Shown piece after piece: positions 1 to 10,327 of a DNA stretch of 34,027 bases. The notes under the pieces were generated by a model. That model did not search any database and was not told the origin of the DNA. It worked only from the letters and a program-made list of their open reading frames with translations. Position 1 is the stretch's first letter, and each line of letters opens with the position of its first letter. The translations under genes and the position numbers were made by a program. The DNA comes from Thermoleophilia bacterium (GTDB lineage: Bacteria; Actinomycetota; Thermoleophilia; Miltoncostaeales; Miltoncostaeaceae): assembly GCA_017853415.1 (NCBI GenBank), contig JAFMJQ010000005.1:1-34027 (forward strand). The letters run 5' to 3'.

Positions 1-148
1 GGATGAGCCCCATGACCTCGATGTTGCCGCGCTCATCCCGAGATATCCAGCCCGCCTCGCCCCGCACCAGCGTGGCGATGTCGTTCATCGAGAGCCTGAA
101 GAACCGCATTCGATTGCGGGCATGGCGAGTGAAGCGCATGCCGGCCAT
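1..148 (-). CDS. DUF4258-like small protein, N-terminal part (runs off left edge)
   Basis: An open frame on the minus strand starts at ATG 148 (alternative ATG 139) and is still open at base 2. From ATG 139 it gives 46 residues beginning MRFTRHARNRM, then FFRLSMNDIATLV and, after a short gap, DERGNIEV. The pattern of a Thr/Ser-Arg-His-Ala-Arg start, an Arg-Met pair, a Leu-Ser-x-x-Asp-Ile helix and a later Asp-Glu-Arg-Gly-Asn-Ile turn resembles the DUF4258 family, small proteins often compared with the toxin half of toxin-antitoxin pairs. Neither start has a clear ribosome binding site. The assignment rests on remembered family appearance and only half the protein is present. No antitoxin partner is visible, but one could lie outside the window. 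Confidence 0.45.
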   Translation of the reverse strand, partial: MAGMRFTRHARNRMRFFRLSMNDIATLVRGEAGWISRDERGNIEVMGLI

Positions 149-196
149 GCTGCGCGGCCGGAATGCACGGCATGCGCACGCATTGCCTCTTTACTC

Positions 197-217
197 AGCC
201 GGTGAGGTCACACGGCT
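197..217. promoter_or_regulatory. Bulged dyad upstream of nuo (possible operator)
   Basis: Left arm AGCCGGTGA (197-205) pairs with right arm TCAC-CGGCT (208-217) across a GG centre, with one unpaired A at 212. This is the strongest two-fold symmetry in the nuo upstream region. It could be a repressor or activator site, or chance in high-GC DNA. Confidence 0.25.
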
Positions 218-345
218 GGCACCGGGGTTTCGGAGGCTTGTGCGCTTTCGTCACGAGAATGTCACAAATGGCACTTGGGGGACCCTTCAGATCCCCCTTC
301 CCATGAGGCAATCGGCACGATGGTGCGCTTGTGCATGACCGTTGT

Positions 346-351
346 TAGGGT
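346..351 (+). promoter_or_regulatory. Candidate -10 of the nuo operon
   Basis: TAGGGT fits the actinobacterial TAnnnT -10 pattern and would give a leader of about 60 bases before the GTG of nuoA at 418. No good -35 hexamer lies 16-18 bases upstream. The same hexamer precedes tetR on the other strand (15940-15935). A GGAGAG ribosome binding site lies at 402-407. Confidence 0.3.
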
Positions 352-417
352 GATTCCGTTACGCGCGGTGGTACACCCCATCGGAGCCCTGCTGCAACCA
401 CGGAGAGACCGGTCCAC

Positions 418-774
418 GTGGACCTGTACACCTGGATTCCACTCCTGATTTACATCGTCCTCGGCGCCGGCGTCGCCGTGGCCCTGTTCACGTTGTCGAC
501 CATCGGGCGCAAGCGTCCGAATCCCACCAAGGAGCTGCCGTTCGAGAGCGGGATCCTCACCGTCCAGCCGGTGAGGCAGCGCTTCTCGATCGACTTCTAC
601 CTCACGGCCATGCTCTTCATCGTCTTCGACATCGAGCTGGCCTTCCTGTACCCGCTGGCCGTGGTGCTGCAGGACTTCGGCACGGTCGCGGTGGTTGAGC
701 TGGTCATCTTCATGGCCATCCTCACCGCGGCGCTTGCATATATCTGGCGGAAGAGGGCACTCGAATGGCGTTGA
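418..774 (+). CDS. nuoA: NADH-quinone oxidoreductase subunit A
   Basis: NuoA is a small membrane-arm subunit of complex I near the quinone site, next to NuoH, NuoJ and NuoK. The 118 residues contain three hydrophobic segments (roughly 7-29, 62-84 and 88-110). The conserved loop and second helix are visible as PFESG and then [20 protein letters not shown], a hallmark of the family with its buried acidic residues. The start is GTG, with GGAGAG ten bases upstream. It is the first gene of the operon, and its end overlaps the nuoB start by 10 bases, which suggests coupled translation. Length is normal. Confidence 0.95.
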   Translation: MDLYTWIPLLIYIVLGAGVAVALFTLSTIGRKRPNPTKELPFESGILTVQPVRQRFSIDFYLTAMLFIVFDIELAFLYPLAVVLQDFGTVAVVELVIFMAILTAALAYIWRKRALEWR

Positions 775-1535
775 TCCCACCGCCCGGCGCGCCAATCCGG
801 CGCTCGCCCCGCACCGATGACCACATCGACTGGGACCTTCGCGACCCCCTCACCGCCGAGGTGAGCAAGGGCCTGCTCACCACCACGGTGGAGAAGGCCA
901 TCGCGTGGACCCAGACGTCGGCCATCTGGCCGGCCACCTTCGGCCTGGCCTGCTGCTCGATCGAGATGATGCACACGCTCAGCCCGCGGCTCGACATGGG
1001 CCGCTTCGGCGCCGAGTACTTCCGCGGCACGCCGCGCCAGAGCGACCTCATGATCGTGGCCGGTCGGCTCACCCAGAAGATGGCCCCGGTGGTGCGCCAC
1101 ATCTACGACCAGATGCTCGAGCCCAAGTGGGTGATCAGCATGGGCGCCTGCGCCAGCACCGGCGGGGTGTTCAACAACTACGCCGTGGTGCAGGGGGTCG
1201 ACAAGATCCTGCCCGTCGATGTCTACGTGCCCGGCTGCCCGCCGCGGCCCGAGGGGCTCATGGAGGGCATCGACGTGCTGCGCAAGAAGATCGGCGTGAA
1301 CGGCCAGGTGACCTCCACCGAGCTCATCGCCCAGCGCCGCGCCGAGCGCGCCGAGTGGGACAAGCAGCACGCCGCCGAGCTCGAGGCGCTTCGCGAGATG
1401 TCGGCGGGCCACGACGTGCTGCAGGCAGGCGACGCGCCTGAGGTGGAGCCGGTGGTGGCCGAGGCGCAGGCCGAGGCCCTGGCCGCGGCCGAGGCCCGGG
1501 CGGCCGACGACGACGCCGAGGCTCCGCGGGCGTGA
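765..1535 (+). CDS. nuoB: NADH-quinone oxidoreductase subunit B
   Basis: NuoB carries the terminal [4Fe-4S] cluster N2, which reduces quinone. The four ligands are visible: the adjacent pair C63-C64 in ACCSIEMM, C129 in GACASTGG and C158 in PGCPPRPEG. At 256 residues it is longer than the usual 160-220. After about residue 190 an Arg/Glu/Ala-rich tail begins and ends in a mostly Ala, Glu and Asp stretch with no family motif. The ATG overlaps nuoA by 10 bases, and the stop overlaps the nuoC start as GTGA. The core is certain. The tail is lineage-specific and of unknown use. Confidence 0.96.
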   Translation: MALIPPPGAPIRRSPRTDDHIDWDLRDPLTAEVSKGLLTTTVEKAIAWTQTSAIWPATFGLACCSIEMMHTLSPRLDMGRFGAEYFRGTPRQSDLMIVAGRLTQKMAPVVRHIYDQMLEPKWVISMGACASTGGVFNNYAVVQGVDKILPVDVYVPGCPPRPEGLMEGIDVLRKKIGVNGQVTSTELIAQRRAERAEWDKQHAAELEALREMSAGHDVLQAGDAPEVEPVVAEAQAEALAAAEARAADDDAEAPRA

Positions 1536-2005
1536 GCGACGTATCGGCCCAGATCGAGGCGGCGTCGCCCGGTGCCGTGGTGGCGGAGTTCGAGCACGTG
1601 GGCGAGCTCACCGTGGAGGTGCAGAAGGAGCGCATCGTCGAGGCCTGCCGCGCGCTGCGCGACGGACCCTCGCAGTACGTCCTGCTCAGCGACGTCACCT
1701 GCGCCGACTTCCCCCACGAGCCCGGGCGGTTTCGCCTGGCGTACCAGCTCACCTCGCTGGCCACCGGCGCCCGCGTGCGGCTTCGCGCGTGGGCCGGGGC
1801 GCTCGACCCCGAGATCGAGTCGGTCACCTCGGTGTGGCCCGGGGCCAACTGGATGGAGCGCGAGGTGTACGACCAGTTCGGCGTGCGCTTCAGCGGCCAC
1901 CCGGACCTGTGCCGCATACTCAATCCCCTCGACTGGGAGGGTCACCCCCTCCGGCGCGACTACCCCATCGGCGGCGAGGAGGTGCAGTTCTCGGACGCCG
2001 TCTAG
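1532..2005 (+). CDS. nuoC: NADH-quinone oxidoreductase subunit C
   Basis: NuoC is the 30-kDa-type subunit of the peripheral arm, packing against NuoD and NuoB. Its signature lies at residues 109-145: [18 protein letters not shown], then RIL, and GHPLRRDYP near the C-terminus. At 157 residues it is the short, unfused form, not a NuoCD fusion as in E. coli. It starts at GTG 1532, sharing GTGA with the nuoB stop, and is followed after 21 bases by nuoD. Confidence 0.95.
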   Translation: MSDVSAQIEAASPGAVVAEFEHVGELTVEVQKERIVEACRALRDGPSQYVLLSDVTCADFPHEPGRFRLAYQLTSLATGARVRLRAWAGALDPEIESVTSVWPGANWMEREVYDQFGVRFSGHPDLCRILNPLDWEGHPLRRDYPIGGEEVQFSDAV

Positions 2006-2026
2006 GCCCCGAGACCTGCCACGACC

Positions 2027-3384
<1,358 letters not shown>

Positions 3385-3388
<4 letters not shown>

Positions 3389-3881
3389 CCGTCGCCGAGA
3401 TCGAGCAGTACCTGGCGCCCATTCGCCACGAGTACCCCGACCCGCGCTCGCTCATCATCCCGGCGCTCAAGTACGCCCAGGGCGACGCCGGCTGGCTTCC
3501 GCCCGAGGCCATGGCGGCGGTTGCCGAGGCCACCGGGTTCTCGCAGGCCTACGTGGAGAGCGTGGCCACCTTCTACGACCGCCTGTACGTCGACGAGGTG
3601 GGCCGGTACTGCATCAACGTGTGCGTCACGCTGTCGTGCATGCTGCGCGGCTCGGACGAGCTGTTCGAGCACATCGCCGACTACCTGGGGCTTGACGGCG
3701 AGGGCACCACCGACGACGGCATGTTCACGCTGGCCAGGGTGCAGTGCATCGGCGCGTGCGACCGCGCGCCCTGCCTGCAGGTTGACTCGGGCGTGCAGCT
3801 CGGCCCGCTGGAGCCCGCCGACGCCACGTGCCTCATCGACGACCTGCGCGCCGAGCCCGCGCCCGCGAGGTACGACCGCTA

Positions 3882-3882
<1 letters not shown>
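3385..3882 (+). CDS. nuoE: NADH-quinone oxidoreductase subunit E
   Basis: NuoE is the 24-kDa-type thioredoxin-fold subunit that binds the [2Fe-2S] cluster N1a next to NuoF. The ligands are C80 and C85 (CVTLSC) and C121 and C125 (CIGAC), the expected C-x4-C and C-x3-C spacing. The start is the GTG at 3385, sharing four bases with the nuoD stop, giving 165 residues, normal for the family. The N-terminal helical domain (about 1-70) includes the familiar SVATFYDRL stretch. It overlaps nuoF by one base (TAGTG). Confidence 0.95.
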
Positions 3883-5172
<1,290 letters not shown>

Positions 5173-5180
<8 letters not shown>

Positions 5181-7524
5181 CGCCGGCAACACCCCGGCAG
5201 CGGGCGGCGACGCGGCGGGCGCGGGCGGTGCCCCGGCCGACGTGGTGAGCCTCACCGTGAACGGCCGCACCATCGAGGCGCCCAAGGGCACCATGCTGGT
5301 GGACGCCGCCAAGGCGGCGGGCATCGAGATCCCCATCTTCTGTTACGAGCCGCGCCTCGGCGCGCCCATCGGCGCATGCCGCATGTGCCTGGTGGAGGTC
5401 GAGGGCATGCGCGGCCTGCAGACCGCCTGCTCCACGCCCGTGGCCCCCGACATGGTGGTGAACACCGAGAGCGAGGTGGCCAAGGACGCCCAGGACGGCG
5501 TGCTCGAGCTGCTGCTGGCCAACCACCCGCTCGACTGCCCCGTGTGCGACAAGGGCGGCGAGTGCCCGCTGCAGGACCGCACGTTCCGCTTCGGCCCGGG
5601 CGAGACGCGCACGGTGGAACCCAAGATGCACTTCCCCAAGCCGCTCGACCTCTCGCCGCTGGTGGCGCTCGACCGCGAGCGCTGCATCGCCTGCTACCGC
5701 TGCGTGCGGTTCAGCCAGGAGGTCGCGGAAGACGGCCAGCTCACCTTCCAGGAGCGTGGCGACCACACCGAGATCGCCACCTTCAGCGGCGACCCCTACG
5801 AGGGCCGCTTCACCGGCAACACCATCGACCTCTGCCCGGTGGGCGCGCTCACCAGCAACCCCTACCGGTTCGTCAGCCGCCCCTGGGACATCAAGAACAC
5901 CCCCTCGGTGTGCGCCGGGTGCTCCATGGGCTGCAACGTCGAGGTGACCGAGCGCGACAACGAGGTGAAGCGCCTCACCGCACGCCCCGAGCCCAACATG
6001 GCCGTGGAGGAGGGCTGGATCTGCGATCGCGGGCGCTGGGGCTACCCGGCGCTGCGCAGCGCCGACCGCATCGACGCGCCCCTGCTGGTGGACGCCGTGG
6101 GTCGCCGCAAGGTGCTGCTCGACCGCGCGGTGAACGAGGCGGGCGGGCTTCTGGGAGGCCGCGACCTGCGCGTGGGAATCCTCCTCGGCGAGCCGGTGAC
6201 GGTGGAGACCGGGTTCCTGGCCACCGAGCTGGCCGAGCGGGCCGGCAACGGCGCGGGCATGGTGCGGCGCATGGGAATCCCCGGCCACGGCCTGGGCCCC
6301 CTGCGCGATCTTCCCGGTGCGCAGATGCACCACCTCGATGCCGCCGACGTGATCGTGGTGGTGGGCGGCGACCCCTGCGCGCAGCAGCCGGTGGCCGAGC
6401 TGCGACTGCGCAAGGCCCACCGCCGCGGCGCGCGCGTGGTGCTGGCGGGCCCCAGGCCCACGGCCCTCGACCCCGCGTGCCAGGTGCTGCGCACCACCCC
6501 GGGTCACCTTCAGGACGCCGCCCCGGCAATCGCCGAGGTGCTCGAGGGCAGCGCCCGGGCCATCGTGCTGTGGGACGAGGCCGACCTTGCCGCCGAGCCC
6601 GACGCCGCGGCCACGATCGCCGCGGTGGTGGCGGGCACCCCCGGTGCCCGGGCCATCGAGCTTGCCGCCGACGTGAGCGGACCCGGCCTGCGCGCCCTGG
6701 GCATCGACGCCCCGGGAGACCTGCTGGCGGCCATCGAGGCCGGCGAGGTGGACGTGCTCGTGACCGTGCAGGCCGACCCCACCACGGGCCCCGATGGCGA
6801 TCGCTGGTCGCAGGCGATCGCGGGCGTGCCGCGCGTGATCGAGATGGCCACCTACCGCTCGGGCCTCACCGACCGCGCCGACCTGGTGCTGCCGCTGCTC
6901 ACGGCGCTGGAGGACGAGGGCGTGCTGGTGAGCATGACCGGCCGCGCCCAGCGGCTGCGCCCGGCTGCGCGCGAGTGCCCCGACGCCGCGGCGGCGTGGG
7001 AGATCATCATCGCCCTCACCCACAGGCTCGGCCGACCGGTGCCCGACCGCACCCCGGCGCAGGCCTTCGCGCGCCTGGCCGCCGTGCACGCGCCGTTCGC
7101 GGGGCTCAGCTACGGCGCGCTCGGCACCACGGGTGCCGTGGTGGCCGCGTCGTCCCACGGCGGGCCGGCGCCGCGCCGCGAGGCCCCGGGCGACGGCCTG
7201 CTGGTGGTGCCCTGCACGCCGGTGTTCGGCGACGCCACCGCGCACAGGTCGGACGCCCTGGCCAGCGTGCTCGAGCCCACCCGCGTGGGCCTGGCCCCCG
7301 CCGAGGCCGACCGCCTGGGCGTGCGCACCGAGGCACGCGTGCGCATCGCCACGCCCCATGGCGAGGCCGTGCTGCCGCTCGAGGTGGACTCCCGCCTGCA
7401 CGAGGGCGCGGCATACCTGTTCACGGGCGATCCGCAGGCCGGTGCCATGCGCCTGCTGCCGCTCGACCGCGGCCCGGTGCGCGCCGTGGTGGGCGTGGTG
7501 CAGCGCGAGGAGGTGAGCGCCTGA
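5173..7524 (+). CDS. nuoG: NADH-quinone oxidoreductase subunit G
   Basis: NuoG is the large Fe-S subunit of the peripheral arm. Visible clusters: [2Fe-2S] N1b (C57, C69, C72, C86); N5 with its histidine (H118, C122, C125, C131); N4 (C171, C174, C177, C221); and an extra cluster N7 site (C247, C250, C254, C284, as C-x2-C-x3-C then ICDRGR). N7 occurs in only some bacteria, including E. coli and Thermus. The C-terminal half (from about 290) is a degenerate molybdopterin-oxidoreductase-like domain. Length is 783 residues. The start is TTG 5173 inside the end of nuoF. The first 22 residues are low-complexity Gly/Ala. Confidence 0.95.
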
Positions 7525-8519
7525 TGCCGCAGGAGGCCGTGCTCACCATGATCATCCAGGCCATCGTGGTGGTGGCCGTGGTGTTCTCGTGCTTCGCGGG
7601 CCTCACGGTGATCGAGCGCAAGCTCATCGGCCGGTTCCAGGCGCGGCGCGGCCCCAACCGCGCGGGCCCGTTCGGCCTGCTGCAGCCCCTGGCCGACATC
7701 GGCAAGCTCACCTTCAAGGAGGACTTCGTCCCGGCCGGTGCCAACCGCTGGGTGTTCCGCCTCGCGCCGATGGTGCCGCTCATCGCCGCCGTGGCCGCCC
7801 TGGCGCTCATCCCCTTCGGCGGGGTGCACGACTGGTTCGGCCACACCATCACCCTCTACGGCACCGACCTCAACGTGGGCGTGCTGGTGATGCTGGCGCT
7901 GTCGAGCCTGGGCTTCTACGGGCTCATCCTCGGGGGCTGGGCCAGCGGCAACAAGTACTCGCTGCTGGGTGCCGCGCGCAACGCCGCCCAGATGGTGTCG
8001 TACGAGGTGGCGATGGGGCTGTCGATACTCGGCGTGGTGATGATCAGCCAGAGCCTCTCGCTCGTGGACATCGCCAACGACCAGGCATCGGGCCTGTGGT
8101 ACATCCTCTTCCAGCCGGTGGCGTTCGTGGTGTTCATGATCGCCGCCTTCGCCGAGACCAACCGCACGCCGTTCGACCTGGGCGAGGCCGAGAGCGAGCT
8201 CATCGCGGGCTACAACCTGGAGTACGGCTCGGTGAAGTTCGCCATGTTCCTGGCGGCCGAGTACGTGGCCATGATCGTCATCTCGGCCTTCGCCGCCACG
8301 CTGTTCCTGGGCGGCCCCGCCGGCCCGTGGCTTCCCGGCTTCATCTGGCTGGGCATCAAGATCGCCGTGCTGCTGTTCATCTTCATCTGGGTGCGCGCCA
8401 CGCTGCCGCGCTTCCGCTACGACCGCCTGATGAAGTTCGGGTGGAAGGTGCTCATCCCCATCTCGATGGCCAACGTGCTGATCACGGCCATCGTCGTCGG
8501 AACGGCGTTCGCGAACTGA
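7524..8519 (+). CDS. nuoH: NADH-quinone oxidoreductase subunit H
   Basis: NuoH is the membrane subunit that joins the quinone cavity to the proton-pumping arm. Conserved loops are clear: ERKLIGRFQARRGPNR near residue 30, then LQPLADIGKL, and the acidic loop AETNRTPFDLGEAESELIAG followed by YGSVKFAMFLAAEY. These carry the charged residues of the family. It has 331 residues and several hydrophobic segments. The ATG at 7524 overlaps the nuoG stop by one base (TGATG). A strong ribosome binding site, GAGGAGGTG, lies at 7507-7515. Confidence 0.96.
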   Translation: MPQEAVLTMIIQAIVVVAVVFSCFAGLTVIERKLIGRFQARRGPNRAGPFGLLQPLADIGKLTFKEDFVPAGANRWVFRLAPMVPLIAAVAALALIPFGGVHDWFGHTITLYGTDLNVGVLVMLALSSLGFYGLILGGWASGNKYSLLGAARNAAQMVSYEVAMGLSILGVVMISQSLSLVDIANDQASGLWYILFQPVAFVVFMIAAFAETNRTPFDLGEAESELIAGYNLEYGSVKFAMFLAAEYVAMIVISAFAATLFLGGPAGPWLPGFIWLGIKIAVLLFIFIWVRATLPRFRYDRLMKFGWKVLIPISMANVLITAIVVGTAFAN

Positions 8520-9001
8520 TGGGCGTCCTCGATCCGCTCAAGGGCTTCGGCGTCACCTTCCGCAACCTGCTCACCAAGCCGGTGACCATCGGCTACCCCG
8601 AGCACAAGACCCCCGTGTACCCGCGCTTCCGCGGCCGCCACCGCCTGTGGCAGTTCGAGAACGGCCTCGAGAAGTGCGTGGGCTGCTCGCTGTGCGCGGC
8701 CGCCTGCCCGGCCGACTGCATCCGCGTGGTGGCCGAGGAGAACACGCCCGAGAACCGGGTGTCGGCGGGCGAGCGCTATGCGCGCATCTACGAGATCAAC
8801 ATGGCCCGCTGCATCTTCTGCGGGTACTGCGAGGTGGCGTGCCCGTTCGACGCCATCACCCTCGAGCACTCATACGAGCTCAGCGAGTACACACGCGAGG
8901 CGCTGATCTACGACAAGGACATGCTCCTCGAGCCGGCCCCCAAGCAGCCGCCCGTGCGGCCGAACGTGCCCGGCGCCCCCTCCCCGGTGGTCGACGCCTA
9001 G
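8519..9001 (+). CDS. nuoI: NADH-quinone oxidoreductase subunit I
   Basis: NuoI is the ferredoxin-like subunit with two [4Fe-4S] clusters (N6a and N6b) carrying electrons toward NuoB. The ligand groups are C53/C56/C59 with C63 in CVGCSLCAAACP, and C98/C101/C104 with C108 in CIFCGYCEVACP. It has 160 residues, within the normal range. The start is ATG 8519, sharing one base with the nuoH stop. The C-terminal 20 residues are proline-rich. It is followed, with a one-base overlap, by a cupin gene rather than directly by nuoJ. Confidence 0.95.
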   Translation: MGVLDPLKGFGVTFRNLLTKPVTIGYPEHKTPVYPRFRGRHRLWQFENGLEKCVGCSLCAAACPADCIRVVAEENTPENRVSAGERYARIYEINMARCIFCGYCEVACPFDAITLEHSYELSEYTREALIYDKDMLLEPAPKQPPVRPNVPGAPSPVVDA

Positions 9002-9489
9002 TGCCGGTGGCCACACTCACGCCGGGCCGGCCCATGCTGTTCATGGGAGAGGGCTTCCACGTGCACGCCACCAGCGCCACCACGGGCGGCGGGTTCCTCA
9101 TCGCCGAGATCGCCTCGCGCCCGGGCGGCGGACCGCGGCACCTGCACAGCCACGAGGCGGCCGAGCAGTACATGTGCCTTGACGGCGAGATCACGGTGGT
9201 CACCGACGAGGGAGTGCACCGCCTGGCCCCGCTCGACAGCGTGACCATCCGGCCGTGGCTGCCGCACACCTACCGCAACCTCGGTGACGAGCCCGCGCGC
9301 CTTCTGTGCACCCTGTCGCCCCCCGACGACATGGAGGCCTTCCTGCTCGAGGTGTGCGAGCCCATGCACGACCCCGGCGCGCCCCTGCCGGAGGTCACCC
9401 GCGAGCAGAGCGACCACGCCATGGCCGTGGCCGCCGAGCACGGCATGCGCATCCACGACGAATACGACCCGGCGGTGCTGGGTGGCTAG
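9001..9489 (+). CDS. Single-domain cupin protein inserted in the nuo operon
   Basis: The 162-residue protein has one cupin fold. Motif 1 is complete: HSHEAAEQYMCLDG gives His49, His51, Glu55 and Gly62, matching HxH-x3-E-x6-G. Motif 2 is represented by LPHTYRN with His89. These three His and one Glu would bind a metal ion. There is no signal peptide or membrane segment, so it should be cytoplasmic. The likely start is GTG 9001, overlapping the nuoI stop (TAGTG). The gene ends 11 bases before nuoJ, so it must be co-transcribed. Cupins include dioxygenases, isomerases and sensors, and the sequence does not say which. A role in complex I assembly, quinone chemistry or redox sensing is only a guess from position. 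Confidence 0.88.
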   Translation: MPVATLTPGRPMLFMGEGFHVHATSATTGGGFLIAEIASRPGGGPRHLHSHEAAEQYMCLDGEITVVTDEGVHRLAPLDSVTIRPWLPHTYRNLGDEPARLLCTLSPPDDMEAFLLEVCEPMHDPGAPLPEVTREQSDHAMAVAAEHGMRIHDEYDPAVLGG

Positions 9490-9500
9490 GGCGATGGCGC

Positions 9501-10022
9501 ATGGGTGAGCAGGTGCTGTTCACGGTGGCCGCCATCGGCACGCTGGGCTTCGGCGTGGGCGTGGTGTTCTTCAAGGACGCCTTCCGCGCCGCGGTGAGCC
9601 TGATCGGCACGCTGCTGTCGGTGGCGCTGCTGTTCGTCGCGCTGCTCGCGCCGTTCGCCGCGGCGATCCAGGTGATCGTCTACGCCGGCGCCATCGTGGT
9701 GATGTTCCTGTTCGTCATCGCCTACCTGGGCGATCGCGGCGCGCTGCCCGGGCCCGACCGGCTCGATCGCTGGCAGGTGGTCGGCTGGCTGGGCCTCATC
9801 GGCCTCGGCCTGTTCGGCGCCGTGGCGATCCTCGACTCCACCGCAGGACCGGCACAGCCCGCGCCCTCCACCACCGACGTCGGCTCGCCCACCAGCATCG
9901 GCGACGCCTTCCTGTCGTCGCACCTGCTGGCCTTCGAGGCCACCTCGCTGGTGCTGCTGGTGGCCGCCGTGGGCGCGGTGATCCTCGCCAAGGGCGCGGT
10001 GCAGGGGGAGGGCGGCCGGTGA
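9501..10022 (+). CDS. nuoJ: NADH-quinone oxidoreductase subunit J
   Basis: NuoJ is a membrane-arm subunit with five expected helices. The signature IQVIVYAGAIVVMFLFVI (centred near residue 60), with its conserved Tyr and Gly, is present. A hydrophilic loop of about 35 residues rich in Pro, Ser and Thr precedes the last helix. It has 173 residues. The ATG at 9501 follows the cupin stop by 11 bases and has only a weak GGG-type ribosome binding site. The end overlaps nuoK as GTGA. Confidence 0.93.
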   Translation: MGEQVLFTVAAIGTLGFGVGVVFFKDAFRAAVSLIGTLLSVALLFVALLAPFAAAIQVIVYAGAIVVMFLFVIAYLGDRGALPGPDRLDRWQVVGWLGLIGLGLFGAVAILDSTAGPAQPAPSTTDVGSPTSIGDAFLSSHLLAFEATSLVLLVAAVGAVILAKGAVQGEGGR

Positions 10023-10324
10023 GCGTGCCGATCGGGGCATACCTGGCGCTGTCGGTGGCCCTGCTGGTGCTGGGCCTCATCGGCGTCATGCGCCGGCGCA
10101 ACCCGCTGATGCTGCTGCTGTCGGTGGAGCTCATGCTCAACGCCGGCAACGTGGCGCTCATCGGGTTCTCGCGCCAGTGGGACGACCCCTCGGGCCAGGT
10201 GTTCGCGCTGGTGGTGATGGTGGTTGCGGCGGCCGAAGTGGTGATCGGCCTCGGCCTCACCGTGTCGGTGTTCCGCAGCCGCACCAACCTCGACGTCGAC
10301 GAGCTGTCGTCGATGAGGGGCTAG
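10019..10324 (+). CDS. nuoK: NADH-quinone oxidoreductase subunit K
   Basis: NuoK is an MrpC-like, three-helix membrane subunit. The two buried glutamates needed for proton transfer are visible as E37 in SVELMLNA and E73 in AAAEVVIGLGL. The 101 residues match the family length. It starts at GTG 10019, inside the nuoJ stop. A basic MRRRNP segment sits between helices 1 and 2, as usual. It lies three bases upstream of nuoL. Confidence 0.95.
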   Translation: MSVPIGAYLALSVALLVLGLIGVMRRRNPLMLLLSVELMLNAGNVALIGFSRQWDDPSGQVFALVVMVVAAAEVVIGLGLTVSVFRSRTNLDVDELSSMRG

Positions 10325-10327
10325 CCG

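Larger units (their letters stand above)
149..417. other. Non-coding region upstream of nuo, with dyads
   Basis: This 269-base stretch lies between the divergent DUF4258-like gene and nuoA and shows no convincing coding frame. It holds arms AATGC (162-166) and GCATT (180-184) around a GCATGC core, a bulged dyad at 197-217, a short hairpin at 277-297 (arms GGGGGA and TCCCCC, 9-base loop) and a candidate -10 at 346-351. GTCAC occurs twice (250-254 and 261-265). The region probably contains the nuo promoter and any operators. Assigning a regulator would be guesswork. Confidence 0.5.

Noticed and set aside
238-267. TTGTG and CACAA arms upstream of nuo, resembling a Rex (NADH-sensing) site
   Set aside because: The arms are 20 bases apart, far more than in known Rex operators, and the inner AA/TT bases are missing.
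277-297. GGGGGA/TCCCCC hairpin as a terminator or riboswitch
   Set aside because: Six pairs, no U-tract, no upstream gene on that strand and no known aptamer features.
3-338. Plus-strand frame across the nuo upstream region
   Set aside because: Arg/Pro-rich composition with no motif. The first part is antisense to the better-supported DUF4258-like frame.
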